The position numbers and the translations under genes are program-made. DNA of 64,000 nucleotides, from contig NZ_CP053710.1 of the NCBI RefSeq assembly GCF_013201075.1, positions 1-64,000 on the forward strand. The letters are read 5' to 3'. Positions 33,043 to 42,310 of the stretch are shown here, piece after piece (the stretch's first letter is position 1; the number at the start of each line of letters is the position of its first letter). A model generated the notes under the pieces. The model saw only the letters and a program-made list of their open reading frames with translations. It had not been told where the DNA came from and searched no databases. Source of the DNA: Lichenicola cladoniae (GTDB lineage: Bacteria; Pseudomonadota; Alphaproteobacteria; Acetobacterales; Acetobacteraceae).

Positions 33043-34575
33043 ATGCCAGGCGAGAGAGTGTCGATGCGCAAGATACGCGAGCTTCTGCGGCTGCGGTTGG
33101 AACAGCGGCTGCCGCAGCGAACGATCGGACTGAGCCTGCGGCTGGGCCAGGGAACGATCAGTGATTACCTGGGCCGGGCCCATCGTGCTGGCCTGGATTG
33201 GCCATTACCGGATGACATGGACGACACGCAGCTTGAGGCGCTGCTGTTTCCGCCACTGCCGGATGTGCCGCTGGATCAGCGGCCGGTGCCAGACTGGGCG
33301 GCGGTTCACCGCGATTTGCGCCGGCCAAACATGACGCTGGCCCTGTTATGGGAAGAATACCGCGCAGGATCGGCTCACGCGTTTGGCTACTCGTGGTTTT
33401 GTGATCTCTATCGCGCGTGGGCCGGACGGTTGAAACCGACGCTGCGCCAGGTGCACACGGCCGGCGAAAAGCTGTTCGTCGACTTCGCCGGTCAGAGCAT
33501 GTCCGTCATCGACGGGGCAAGCGGGGAGAAGCATCAGGCCGAAATCTTCGTGGCTGTGCTGGGGGCGTCGAGTTTTGTCTACGTGGAGGCGACCTGGAGC
33601 CAGACGCTGCCGGACTGGATTTCGGCTCATGTCAACGCTCTGGCCTTCTTTGGCGGCGTGCCGCACCAGATCGTCAGCGACAATCTCAAGGCCGGCGTCA
33701 CCAGGGCCTGTTTCTTTGAGCCGACGATCAATCGCACCTACGCCGAGATGGCGGCGCATTATCGCAGTGCGGTCATTCCGGCCCGGCCCTACAAGCCGCG
33801 CGACAAGGCCAAGGTCGAAGTCGGCGTGCAGGTGGTCCAGCGCTGGGTTCTGGCCCAGCTCCGTAACCGGCAGTTCTTCTCGCTGGCCGATCTCAACTTG
33901 GCGATCCGTGAGCTGGTCGAGCAGATCAACGACCGGCCGATGCGCGGCTGGGGCACGACGCGCCGTGCCCTGTATGAACAGCTCGATCGTCCGGCCCTGC
34001 TGGCGTTGCCAGAAGTGCCTTACGAGTATGCGGACTGGCGGTACTGCCGGGTTAATCTCGATTATCACATCGAGATCGCCCGGCATTTCTATTCGGTGCC
34101 GTTCCGGCTGGTCCGTCAGCCTGTGGAGGCACGCATCACAACCAGGACGGTGGAGATTTTCCACCGCGGCAGCCTCGTGGCCACGCATCTTCGCAGCGTG
34201 CGCCAGCATCAGCCAAGCACGGTGAGCGACCACATGCCGAGCACGCACCGGCGCTACCGCGACTGGACCCATGAGCGGATCACACGCGAGGCGATGGCAA
34301 CCGGCGACGATACCGCGGCTCTGATCGAGATCGTGCTGCGCTCGCGGCCACATCCCGAACAGGGTTTGCGCTCCTGCATCGGTATCCTCGGCCTGCGTGG
34401 CCGTTACGGCCCGGAACGGGTGGACGCTGCCTGTGCCAAGGCCCTGGCACTCGGCACCCGCTCCTACGGCTCTGTCGCCGCGATCCTGAAGAATGCCCAG
34501 GAGAAAAAGTCCGCCATCACTGACCAGCCCAGCCTGATGCACGAGAACATTCGCGGTCCTGGCTACTATCATTGA
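33043..34575 (+). CDS. istA: IS21 transposase IstA
   Basis: 510 residues (or 504 from the internal GTG 33061). N-terminal HTH (MRKIRELLRLRLEQRLPQRT; GLSLRLGQGTISDYL), then the RNase H-like integrase core (AGEKLFVDFAGQSMSVIDG with Asp, HQIVSDNLKAGV with Asp, KAKVEVGVQVVQRW with Glu) and a C-terminal beta-barrel. All DDE residues present; probably active together with IstB. Confidence 0.93.
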   Translation: MPGERVSMRKIRELLRLRLEQRLPQRTIGLSLRLGQGTISDYLGRAHRAGLDWPLPDDMDDTQLEALLFPPLPDVPLDQRPVPDWAAVHRDLRRPNMTLALLWEEYRAGSAHAFGYSWFCDLYRAWAGRLKPTLRQVHTAGEKLFVDFAGQSMSVIDGASGEKHQAEIFVAVLGASSFVYVEATWSQTLPDWISAHVNALAFFGGVPHQIVSDNLKAGVTRACFFEPTINRTYAEMAAHYRSAVIPARPYKPRDKAKVEVGVQVVQRWVLAQLRNRQFFSLADLNLAIRELVEQINDRPMRGWGTTRRALYEQLDRPALLALPEVPYEYADWRYCRVNLDYHIEIARHFYSVPFRLVRQPVEARITTRTVEIFHRGSLVATHLRSVRQHQPSTVSDHMPSTHRRYRDWTHERITREAMATGDDTAALIEIVLRSRPHPEQGLRSCIGILGLRGRYGPERVDAACAKALALGTRSYGSVAAILKNAQEKKSAITDQPSLMHENIRGPGYYH

Positions 34576-34586
34576 AAGGAAAGACA

Positions 34587-35354
34587 ATGCTGATCCATCC
34601 CATGGTGGACCGTCTGCGCGATCTTGGCCTGGCCGCGATGGCCGACGCATTCATCGAAATGAGCCGCCAAAGTGCGGCCGATGATCTGTCGCGCGAAGAC
34701 TGGCTCGGCCTGCTGGTCGATCGCGAGGTGACCGCGCGAGACAACAAGCGGCTCGGCCGGCGGCTCAGCCATGCCCGGTTGCGCCAGAATGCGGTGGTCG
34801 AGGACACTGATCTGCGCACGCCCCGCGGGCTCGATCGTGGCCTGTTCCAGAGCCTGGCGGCCTGCGGTTGGATCCGCGACAGCCAGCATCTGCTGATCGT
34901 CGGCCCGACCGGCGTGGGTAAATCCTGGCTGGCCTGTGCGCTGGGACACAAAGCCTGCCGGGAAGGTTACGCTGTGCTCTACCGCCGTGCGCCGCGGCTG
35001 TTTGCCGACATCGCCACGGCGCGTGGCGAAGGGCGCCTGCCGCGCCTGATGCGGACAATCGAGCGCACACGCCTGCTCATCATCGACGATTGGGGCCCGG
35101 AGCCGCTGTCGGCTGAACAGCGTCGCGACCTGATGGAGATCGTCGATGACCGCGATGGGAAAGGCTCGTTGCTGATCACCAGCCAGGTCCCAACGAGCCG
35201 CTGGCACGAGATCATTGGCGATCCCACTCTGGGCGATGCAATTCTCGACCGCATCATTCACCGGTCCCATCGCATCGAGCTGAAAGGCGAAAGTCTGCGC
35301 AAGCGCCAGGTCCTGAACACGGCAGAAGGCTTGACGAGCGCCAAGGAGAAGTGA
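34587..35354 (+). CDS. istB: IS21 helper ATPase IstB
   Basis: ATG 34587 with RBS AAAGGA (34576-34581), rather than TTG 34572. 255 residues: DnaC-like AAA+ ATPase with Walker A GPTGVGKSWL, Walker B LLIIDDWGPEPL, and sensor-like SLLITSQVPTSRWHEIIGDP. IstB remodels target DNA for IstA. Confidence 0.93.
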   Translation: MLIHPMVDRLRDLGLAAMADAFIEMSRQSAADDLSREDWLGLLVDREVTARDNKRLGRRLSHARLRQNAVVEDTDLRTPRGLDRGLFQSLAACGWIRDSQHLLIVGPTGVGKSWLACALGHKACREGYAVLYRRAPRLFADIATARGEGRLPRLMRTIERTRLLIIDDWGPEPLSAEQRRDLMEIVDDRDGKGSLLITSQVPTSRWHEIIGDPTLGDAILDRIIHRSHRIELKGESLRKRQVLNTAEGLTSAKEK

Positions 35355-35500
35355 GACCTGTTCAACCGTCAGTGGTAGCTCACCGGCACCACGTCATGCT
35401 GTCCGCCATGCCCTCCCCAGGCAGGGTGAACACCGTGATCCGGATCACCATGAACGGTGATCACGATCAGCTGGAATGGCTGATCAGCATCAACGGAATA

Positions 35501-36028
35501 CGCACGCCGGCGACCTGCCTGGTGGCTTTCTCATGCAGCTCGGTGAAAGCAAACTTCGAAGTCCGGTCGATGGCGACGAGAAGGTAGAGCTTGCCTTGCT
35601 CGGTGCGGACCTCGGCGATGTCGATGTGGAAGTAGCCGAGCGGATATTCCTTGAATTTCTGCTTGTCGGGCTTGTCGCCGGTGACGTCAGGCAAGCGAGA
35701 GATGCCATGGCGTTGCAGACAGCGATGTAGTGACGAGCGGGTCAAATACGGGATGGTGGCCTGCAGGGCGTAAAGGCAGTCGTCGAGCGGCAGCAGCGTA
35801 TGGCGACGAAATGCCACGATGATGGCCTCGTCCTCAACCGACAACACGGTCGATTTCAGGTCTCTTGGACCGGTTGGCTGGTCCGTGACTGAGGTCCGCT
35901 GCTTCCACTTTGCGACGGTTTTTTGGTTGATGCCGTAGCGCCGGGCAAGAGCCCTCAGGCTCTCTTGACTATGCTGTATCGCTCGACGGATCGCCGCAGT
36001 CGTTGTGGCACAGCCATGCAGAACCTGA
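35501..36028 (-). pseudogene. IS481-family transposase remnant, truncated at both ends
   Basis: On the minus strand the frame starts near 36028 without an ATG (GQVLHGCATTTAAIRRAIQH) and reads SQESLRALARRYGINQKTVA, AFRRHTLLPLDDCLYALQAT, YFHIDIAEVRTEQGKLYLLV, stopping at KATRQVA where the IS21 right end begins. The start was removed by the IS3 element on the right and the 3' half by IS21 on the left. Confidence 0.8.
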
Positions 36029-36635
36029 CCTTGCCCCCTGAAATGCCCCCGTTCTGAAGTTAGGATCCGTCAGCAGGAGACGGACAGATGAAGCGGTCGA
36101 GGTTTACGCAGGAGCAGATTATCGGCGTGCTGAAGGAGCATCAGGCAGGTGCGACGGCAGCCGACTTATGTCGCAAGCACGGCATCAGCGATGCGACGTT
36201 CCACACGTGGCGGTCGAAATACGGCGGCATGGAAGTGTCTGATGCTCGCAAGCTGAAAGGGCTCGAGGAAGAGAACGCCAAGCTCAAGAGGCTGTTGGCC
36301 GAGCAGATGCTGGACGTGGCGACGCTGAAGGAGATGCTAGCAAAAAACTTCTGACGCCTGGCTCACGGCGTGCCGCCGTGACCTGGGCGATTACACAGAA
36401 GAATTACTCGCAACGGCGCGCGTGCGGGTTGGTCGGGCTAGAACCGAAAACCTATCGATATGCCTGCAAGCGACCCGGCGACGGCGAGATCCGTGCCAGG
36501 CTGCGCGTGCTGGCCGGTGAGCGGCGGCGGTTCGGCTACCGGCGACTGCACATCTTGCTGGCGCGCGAGGGCATGCGGCTGAACCACAAGCGGCTGTTCC
36601 GGCTCTACCGTGACGAACGGCTGGGGGTGCGCAAG
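36029..36635 (+). mobile_element. truncated IS3-family (IS407-like) element
   Basis: The left end near 36029-36050 (ccctgaaatgcccccgttct) resembles IS407-group termini. orfA is complete; orfB is cut by the IS5 element at 36636. No right end remains. Confidence 0.75.
36088..36354 (+). CDS. IS3-family OrfA (IS407-like)
   Basis: 88 residues: MKRSRFTQEQIIGVLKEHQA, a HTH (ATAADLCRKHGISDATFHTW) and a zipper (LEEENAKLKRLLAEQMLDVA), complete. orfB begins in the adjoining frame, but its catalytic part is missing, so the element cannot move by itself. Confidence 0.88.
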   Translation: MKRSRFTQEQIIGVLKEHQAGATAADLCRKHGISDATFHTWRSKYGGMEVSDARKLKGLEEENAKLKRLLAEQMLDVATLKEMLAKNF

Positions 36636-36637
36636 GC
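36355..36637 (+). pseudogene. IS3-family orfB, 5' fragment
   Basis: Reads PGSRRAAVTWAITQKNYSQR, FGYRRLHILLAREGMRLNHK and RLYRDERLGVRK, the N-terminal part of IS407-type OrfB. It is then interrupted by the IS5-family left end; the entire DDE core is absent. Confidence 0.85.
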
Positions 36638-37720
36638 ATTGGTGCATGGACCATCCGGCTGACGCGACTTTCGTGAGCTGGTAAATGGCTGGGATGCCCT
36701 TCAAGCACAACGCGTCCCGCCGCCATCACATCCCGAAGGCCTGTCGCCGGGTCATGAACTGGCCGGCCTACGAGGCTGGTCTGCGGCAACGTGGTGATCT
36801 GACGTTGTGGCTGGACGAGGCGGCCCTGACCGGATGGCACGCCCCGCGCCGGACGACACGAGGCGGTCAACCGATCTATGCCGAGGTGGCGATCGAACTG
36901 GTGCTGACCCTGCGCCTGGTCTTCCATCTGGCTCTACGCCAGGCAGAAGGTTTTGCGCGCTCGGTTTTGCGTTTGCTCGGACTGGATCTTTGCGTGCCTG
37001 ATCATTCGACCTTGAGCCGTCGGGGGCGCGCCTTTGCCGGACGTCAACCGCGTGCCGCCCGGCGTGACGAACCCGTTCATGTCGTGCTGGACAGCACGGG
37101 CCTGCAGGTCTTCGGGCAGGGCGAGTGGGATGCCGAGAAGCACGGCCGAACGCCCAGGCAGTGGCGCAAGCTGCATCTGGCCGTCAATGTCGAGACTGGC
37201 GAGATCGTGGCACATAGTCTGACCGACAAGGATACCGGCGACATATCAGAAGGTGCGGTGCTGCTGGCAACGGTGGAGGGGCAGATCGCCAGCGTGATCG
37301 CCGATGGCGCCTATGACGGCGCGTCCGTCTATGATGCTGCCGCCGCACGCCGGCACAACCCGCCACCTCATATCGTCATCCCGCCGAGAGCATCTTCGAT
37401 CGTCAAGGCTGACGCTGAGGTCGAAACCGTTCGCGATCGTCATGTCCGCGACATTGCCGAGAAGGGACGCATGGCTTGGCAGAAGGCAAATGGGTATGGC
37501 CGACGCAGCATCGTGGAGACGACGATCGGTCGCTACAAACACATCATCGGTTCAAAGCTCAGGGCACGATCGACCGCTGGTCAGAAAGCTGAGGTCGCCA
37601 TCGCCATCTGCGCTCTCAACCAAATGATCCGGATCGCCAAGCCACTCTCCGCCCCGCCGTCTGACGCGATCACCGGGTAGGACAAGCTCGTGGCCTCCCA
37701 CCCGGTCCATGCAACAACGC
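36636..37720 (+). mobile_element. IS5-family insertion sequence
   Basis: About 1085 bp. Imperfect terminal repeats GCATTGGTGCATGGACC (36636-36652) and, inverted at the right, GCGTTGTTGCATGGACC (37704-37720). The transposase frame is complete. No target duplication is visible; left flank is IS3 orfB and right flank is the end of an SDR gene. Confidence 0.85.
36685..37680 (+). CDS. IS5-family transposase (IS903-like)
   Basis: 331 residues: MNWPAYEAGLRQRGDLTLWL, CVPDHSTLSRR, then DDE core HVVLDSTGLQVFGQGEWDAE (Asp), VIADGAYDGASVYDAAAARR (Asp) and GYGRRSIVETTIGRYKHIIG (Glu with the YREK-like box). Intact, probably active. Confidence 0.92.
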   Translation: MAGMPFKHNASRRHHIPKACRRVMNWPAYEAGLRQRGDLTLWLDEAALTGWHAPRRTTRGGQPIYAEVAIELVLTLRLVFHLALRQAEGFARSVLRLLGLDLCVPDHSTLSRRGRAFAGRQPRAARRDEPVHVVLDSTGLQVFGQGEWDAEKHGRTPRQWRKLHLAVNVETGEIVAHSLTDKDTGDISEGAVLLATVEGQIASVIADGAYDGASVYDAAAARRHNPPPHIVIPPRASSIVKADAEVETVRDRHVRDIAEKGRMAWQKANGYGRRSIVETTIGRYKHIIGSKLRARSTAGQKAEVAIAICALNQMIRIAKPLSAPPSDAITG

Positions 37721-37738
37721 ACTCTAGAGCTCCATTCG

Positions 37739-38458
37739 TCAGGTTTCAGCGACTATATGTTTGATGGCGGCCGGCGCAAGCCGCAGCATCAAGGGGAGCA
37801 GCCTAGTCTGGCCTGGCAGAGCCATCGCTCTCCGAAGCGCCAGCGCTTTAAGCGTGACTGCCGCCACCCTCGCGGACGACAGCTTTTTTCCCGTCGTAGT
37901 CGCGGTCATGGGGGTATCTACAAGGGGCGGAAGCAACTCGAGGACATGGATCCCCATCGGAGCAAGCTGCCGCCGAAGCCCCTCGGCGAAGCCATGCAGC
38001 CCCGCCTTTACGGCGCCGTAGGTCGGCGCTCGGGTGGGGGAGACCAGGGCATAGCCCGAAGTGACAAATATCATTGCGGTCATTCCGGGCCAGCGATTCA
38101 GCACTTCGGCCGTTAGCTGGATGGGTGCTGTCAGATTGAGAGCAACCTCCTGCTCAAGGTCTCGCGTGATGTCGCCTCCGCTCGCGAAATCTCTTTCGAC
38201 GAAGGTGCCAGCATTGTTGACCATGATATCGAGATGACCGAAACGATCGGCGATCACTTCCAGCATGGCGATCCTTGCCTCGGGGCTGGTCACGTCGGCC
38301 CGAATGGCTAGCGCATCTGGGTGCGCGTGGGAAAAGCGATCAAGGGTTGATTGCGAGCGGCCACAAACCGCGACGGCCGCTCCCTGAGCCATGAACGCTT
38401 CGGCCAGCGCCAGGCCGATACCCTGGGTGCCGCCAGTTATGAGGACAACTTGCTTCAT
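37739..38458 (-). CDS. short-chain dehydrogenase/reductase
   Basis: 239 residues: Rossmann motif TGGTQGIG (8-15), NNAGTF, catalytic Ser region (MIFVTSGYAL) and YGAVK active-site Tyr/Lys. The C-terminal ALALRRAMALPGQTRLLPLM resembles DltE/short-chain type members that act on acyl or sugar substrates. It stands alone between IS5 and IS66 remnants. Substrate unknown. Confidence 0.85.
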   Translation of the reverse strand: MKQVVLITGGTQGIGLALAEAFMAQGAAVAVCGRSQSTLDRFSHAHPDALAIRADVTSPEARIAMLEVIADRFGHLDIMVNNAGTFVERDFASGGDITRDLEQEVALNLTAPIQLTAEVLNRWPGMTAMIFVTSGYALVSPTRAPTYGAVKAGLHGFAEGLRRQLAPMGIHVLELLPPLVDTPMTATTTGKKLSSARVAAVTLKALALRRAMALPGQTRLLPLMLRLAPAAIKHIVAET

Positions 38459-38601
38459 TCGGACACCCTAGCACAAGCATACCGGTTAACGTGTCGATCA
38501 GCATTCAAATCTGAGCCTCGGTTACACCGTATCCATCCGCCGAGCACCATGGCTGCACTTCAGGCGGCTGCGGCAGCCAGTGTTTTTGGCTTTGACCAGT
38601 T

Positions 38602-38751
38602 TCACGGTAAGAGCACGCCGAGATTACGAGTCGGCTGATCGGCAATTCGGCGCAGGACGTCGGCGAGCCAGGCGCGCGGATCGACGCCGTTTAGCTTGGC
38701 GGTGATGATCAGCGTGTAGACGTCAGCCGCGCGCTCACCACCGCGATCGGA
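38602..38751 (-). pseudogene. IS66-family transposase C-terminal fragment
   Basis: On the minus strand: DRGGERAADVYTLIITAKLN and GVDPRAWLADVLRRIADQPT end in NLGVLLP and a stop at 38604-38602, the typical TnpC C-terminus. Cut upstream by the IS6 copy at 38752. Confidence 0.8.
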
Positions 38752-39443
38752 GGTTCTGTTGCAGAATTTTGTTTAATGGCTGGGTGATGTCTACGGGCGA
38801 CAGTTTTTGGAGCTGGAGACGATGGGGAGCGTGGTGTAGAAGTCGACCACACGACGCTGCATCGCTGGGTGCTCAAGTATGTGCCGCTGTTGGAAAAGGC
38901 GTTCCTGGCGCGCAAGCGCCCGGTCAGTGGTAGCTGGCGGATGGATAAACCTACATACGGATCAAGGGCGTGTGGAAGTATCTGTATCGGGCGGTCGACA
39001 AGACGGGCGCCACGGTGGACTTCCTGCTGACCGCCAGGCGCGGCCGCAAGGCGGCGCTGCGCTTCTTGTTCAAGGCTGCGGCTCGGCATGGTGTTCCGAG
39101 GACGATAACCGTCGACAAGAGCGGCGCTAACACCGCGGCGATCGACAGCTACAACAGTGCGCACGACGCCGTGATCGAGACCCGCTAGGTCAAATACCTC
39201 CACAACATCGTCGAGCAGGACCACCGGGCGGTCAAACGAATGACCAGGCCGATGCTCGGCTTCAAGGGTTTCTGGTCGGCGGCGACCACGATCGCCGGTA
39301 TCGAGATCATGCACATGATCCGCAAAGGACAGTTGCACTCCGCAGGAAAGTTGCGTCCAGCGCAGCAGTTCTACTCCCTCGCAAAATAGAAAGAACAGAG
39401 CTCCGGCCCATACTCAAGCACGCCGAAACTTTGCAACAGAACC
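38752..39443 (+). mobile_element. defective IS6-family element, left copy
   Basis: 692 bp bounded by GGTTCTGTTGCAGAATTT and its inverted partner GGTTCTGTTGCAAAGTTT. Compared with the right copy (50864-51659, opposite orientation), it lacks 104 bp between two GGAGACGATGG repeats, carries the same 1-nt deletion beside the catalytic Asp (ATGGATAAACC where ATGGATGAAACC is expected) and an additional TAG in place of a Gln codon (ETR-stop-VKYL, 39186-39188). Transposase remnants: HTTLHRWVLKYVPLLEKAFL, YLYRAVDKTGATVDFLLTAR, DHRAVKRMTRPMLGFKGFWS. Non-functional. Confidence 0.9.
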
Positions 39444-39467
39444 GGATACGACGGTTTCTGTTTCTAC

Positions 39468-39500
39468 TCAAGCACACCGAAAATCTGTAACAGAAACAGG
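39468..39500 (+). repeat. decayed second IS6-type end
   Basis: actcaagcacaccgaaaatc and tgtaacagaaac parallel the right end of the adjacent IS6 copy (actcaagcacgccgaaactt/tgcaacagaac). A remnant of a related end in the same orientation, immediately inside the catabolic region. Confidence 0.6.
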
Positions 39501-39507
39501 TTTATTC

Positions 39508-40425
39508 TTAGTCGTCCTCCGAGGCGCCGCGCGATCGCATCGAACTCAGCCGCTTCTTCATCGCCGCTAGCCGCTGCTGATGATCGCTGCCGCGTCGCAT
39601 CGCCACGCCGACTGCGAGGATGTCGACCAACACCAGCGCCGCCAACCGGGAGATGGTGGGCGTGTAGATGTCGGTATTCTCGAGCGTTTCAATGACCAGA
39701 AGACGGTCACAGAGCCGGCTCATTCGGCCGCCATCGCGTCCGCAGATCCCGAGCACGGTCGCGCCCGCCGCGCGCGCGGTCCGCATGATGTCGAGCAGGG
39801 CCGAGGTCTGCCCGGTATTGGAGATCGCGACCGCAACGTCGCCAGGCTGCATCATCGAGGCAGCAATGAATTGCTGATGCGAATCGGAATGCACAGTGCA
39901 CGGCACACCGAAGAGTGGAAACTTTTGTTGCGCGTCCGCGGCCACGATCCATGACGCGCCGAAGCCGAAGAACTCAATCCGACGGGCTTTTGCCAGCAAT
40001 TCGATTGCCTGCGCCACCGCCTCGTGGTCGAGCTGGCTGCGGGCCCAGTCCAGGCTGGTCATGGTATAGTCGAACACCTTATTAGTCAGCTTCTGCGGTG
40101 TGTCGGTCGCATCAAGCACTGACTGCGTCGCCGGCACGCCGAGCGCCACACTGTGCGCCAGCTTGAGCTTGAAGTCCTGGAACCCCTCGAAGCCGAGCGC
40201 AGTGCAGAAACGCATTACGGTCGGTTCGCTCACCCCCGCCTTGCGAGCAGTCTCCGCCACGGTCGCCACCAGGGCCGCCTGCGGATCTGACAAGATGTGC
40301 TCCCCGACCCGCCTGTCCGACTTCCTGAGCTCGGGCAAACGGACCAGGATCAACTCCATTACGTTGCGCCCGCTAGGTGCCGGCCGCTCACTCACTTTTT
40401 CTGGCCTGTCGTCGTCGCTCGGCAT
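39508..40425 (-). CDS. RpiR/MurR-type regulator
   Basis: 305 residues: N-terminal HTH_6 (VGEHILSDPQAALVATVAET; KAGVSEPTVMRFCTALGFEG) and C-terminal SIS sugar-phosphate isomerase-type domain (EFFGFGASWIVAADAQQKFP; DVAVAISNTGQTSALLDIMR). RpiR proteins sense phosphosugars and control the adjacent catabolic genes, here probably both divergent operons through the 44.6-kb region. Last gene of the leftward operon, 53 bases after the UlaG-like gene. Confidence 0.9.
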   Translation of the reverse strand: MPSDDDRPEKVSERPAPSGRNVMELILVRLPELRKSDRRVGEHILSDPQAALVATVAETARKAGVSEPTVMRFCTALGFEGFQDFKLKLAHSVALGVPATQSVLDATDTPQKLTNKVFDYTMTSLDWARSQLDHEAVAQAIELLAKARRIEFFGFGASWIVAADAQQKFPLFGVPCTVHSDSHQQFIAASMMQPGDVAVAISNTGQTSALLDIMRTARAAGATVLGICGRDGGRMSRLCDRLLVIETLENTDIYTPTISRLAALVLVDILAVGVAMRRGSDHQQRLAAMKKRLSSMRSRGASEDD

Positions 40426-40478
40426 CCTGTCCCTTTCGGTGCTGCATTCGTCTAGCCGCGGAGCGTGGAACTGCCGGG

Positions 40479-41366
40479 CTAGTGTCCAGCAACCGGCGAT
40501 ATTCGGCCGAGCAAGAAGGCGTGTTGCGCATCGGGGCGGAGAAGTCCAGGTCGAAGCCCGGCTTCGGCATGCAACAAAGCCACAGCGTCTATATTAGGAA
40601 TAGATGCTGTGTTGAAGGCGAAGAGCCCAAAATGATGCGGGATCAGCGTTGGGATTTTTGCTTCTACGCAGAGCGCTATCGCCTCGTTGAGCGTGAAGTT
40701 TCCAGGTATGCGGGCTGCTGCACGCTCTGAATCCCGACCGTTCACCGGCAACAGCGCGATTTGTGGCGCCAGCGCCCGCACCGTCTCAATCAGGCCAGGA
40801 TACGGGATGCAGTCGCCGCTATGGTAGAGCCGCACGCCGTCTGCCTCTATACCGTAGCCGAGGAAGCGGTGATGCCCCTGCGCATCCTGCTCCAACTGCT
40901 CGTGCGCGGCCGGCACAGGGTGTAGCACCAGATCAACCTCCGCCAACGGCCTCAACGCGCGCCCGGCGTCGGCGAAGACAACACGCGCTTTTGGTAGTCG
41001 GAGCGCCTCGGCATGGTCCTGCTCCGCCGCCGGTACCACGAACAGGCACTCGGGGTGGTCTGCTGCAAGCACAGGCAACGTGCCGGGATCCATGTGGTCG
41101 CCATGCCGGTGGGTGCAGACAACCAGATCGACACGGGGAAACAAGTCCGGATCGATCGGCGCCTGCATCATCCGCACGTGTGGAAACCGCGTGCCACGAT
41201 ATTTCACCGCGAGCGAATCCGACAAATAAGGATCTATCAGTACCACGGATGCACCGACCCGTAGCACGAACCCTGCCTGCCCCAGCCAGGCTAGCGCAAC
41301 GCCGTCATTGGGGCGGTCCAGCCAGTCTACCAGCCCGTCCGTCATCGCCATCAGAGTGATTGTCAT
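40479..41366 (-). CDS. UlaG-like metallo-beta-lactamase-fold hydrolase
   Basis: Start at ATG 41366 (MTITLMAMTDGLVDWL), overlapping the previous stop (ATGA); upstream in-frame sequence is a shadow. 295 residues with the metal motif THRHGDHMDP, then GYGIEADGVRLYHSGDCIPY and HHFGLF. The layout follows UlaG (L-ascorbate-6-phosphate lactonase), which opens a phosphosugar lactone. Here the substrate is probably a lactone or phosphate ester of the imported sugar (inference). Confidence 0.82.
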   Translation of the reverse strand: MTITLMAMTDGLVDWLDRPNDGVALAWLGQAGFVLRVGASVVLIDPYLSDSLAVKYRGTRFPHVRMMQAPIDPDLFPRVDLVVCTHRHGDHMDPGTLPVLAADHPECLFVVPAAEQDHAEALRLPKARVVFADAGRALRPLAEVDLVLHPVPAAHEQLEQDAQGHHRFLGYGIEADGVRLYHSGDCIPYPGLIETVRALAPQIALLPVNGRDSERAAARIPGNFTLNEAIALCVEAKIPTLIPHHFGLFAFNTASIPNIDAVALLHAEAGLRPGLLRPDAQHAFLLGRISPVAGH

Positions 41367-42310
41367 GCCATCGCTGACGCCCACGGCTGCCGCAACGCGC
41401 CGCGCAGATTTTCGACCGCAGCCACCGTAGCCCGCCGCACGCTTTCGTCTGTCAGGCCTCCGATATGCGGAGTCGCGATAACCCGTGGATGCGCCAGCAA
41501 GGCCGAAGGCGGCGGCGGCTCGACGGCGAATACGTCGGTCGCGTAGACGCCGACCCCGCCGCCCTGGAGCGCGTCCAGCATCGCGGTATCGTCCACCAGC
41601 GCGGCGCGCGCTGTATTCACCACCACGCACCCCGAACGCAGCCGGCCGATCGCCGACGCATCGAGCACCGCCGTCCCGTCCGGTGGTATCGGGCAATGTA
41701 GCGAGACGATGTCGGCCTCCTCCAGCACTTGCTTCAACCCGATCCAGGCGAAATCCCCCGACGGGGTGAAGCCATGATCCGGATACGGGTCGTAAACACG
41801 CACTCTGGCATCGAGCGCCAAAGCGAACTTGGCCACCAACCGTCCGATCGCTCCGCAGCCGATGAGCCCCAGCGTCCGGCCTTCGATCTCCAGCCCGGGA
41901 CGCCTCTGCCATACGCCACCCTTCAAGGCCGCGCTCTGTTCCGGAACATGCCGCAGCGCGCCCATCGCGAGCCCTATAGCCAGTTCTGCGACGCCGCGCG
42001 CATTGGCACCGGCGGCGCGCAGCACCATGATTCCAAGCCGTTCCGCGGTTTCGAGCGGCAGATTGTCTGACCCGGTGCCGTTGCGGCTGATCACTCGCAG
42101 CCCGTGCGCTGCTTCGAGTACACGCGGACTGACCGGCTCAACCCCTGCCAGCCAGCCGACGCAACCCGGCAGCAGTGACAGCAATGCCGCCTCATCAGGA
42201 GTTTCGCCTGGGCTGCTGAACACCAGCGTGTAGCCATCCTCCTCGAGCGCCAGCAGCGCTGGATCAGGATTGCGAGTTAGCGAACGCGGCGTGACCAGGA
42301 TACGGTTCAT
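41363..42310 (-). CDS. D-isomer-specific 2-hydroxyacid dehydrogenase
   Basis: Start at ATG 42310 (MNRILVTPRSLTRNPDPALL), overlapping the previous stop. 315 residues, two-domain PGDH type: ISRNGTGSDNLPLETAERLG, Rossmann GLIGCGAIGR, active-site Arg in VVVNTARAALVDD, Glu in DVFAVEPPP, and His in ATPHIGGLT. The family uses NAD(P) to interconvert 2-hydroxy and 2-keto acids. Fits an oxidation or reduction step of a sugar-acid route. Confidence 0.88.
   Translation of the reverse strand: MNRILVTPRSLTRNPDPALLALEEDGYTLVFSSPGETPDEAALLSLLPGCVGWLAGVEPVSPRVLEAAHGLRVISRNGTGSDNLPLETAERLGIMVLRAAGANARGVAELAIGLAMGALRHVPEQSAALKGGVWQRRPGLEIEGRTLGLIGCGAIGRLVAKFALALDARVRVYDPYPDHGFTPSGDFAWIGLKQVLEEADIVSLHCPIPPDGTAVLDASAIGRLRSGCVVVNTARAALVDDTAMLDALQGGGVGVYATDVFAVEPPPPSALLAHPRVIATPHIGGLTDESVRRATVAAVENLRGALRQPWASAMA

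Larger units (their letters stand above)
32843..35500 (+). mobile_element. IS21-family insertion sequence
   Basis: About 2.66 kb with istA and istB. Ends: TGTTCCGGCTGATCCTGATC at the left and, reading inward from the right, TATTCCGTTGATGCTGATCA. Near both ends lie multiple GATC-rich subterminal repeats (gtttgatggtgatcat). No target duplication was found, and the two flanks come from unrelated sequences (a plasmid gene and an IS481 remnant), so a deletion or rearrangement accompanied or followed insertion. Confidence 0.88.

Noticed and set aside
33346-34650. 434-codon minus frame over istA
   Set aside because: Exact antisense of a well-supported transposase.
41367-41912. Long N-terminal extension of the UlaG-like protein
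   Set aside because: It runs antisense-frame through the dehydrogenase gene; the MBL fold starts at ATG 41366 with a 4-base overlap typical of the operon.
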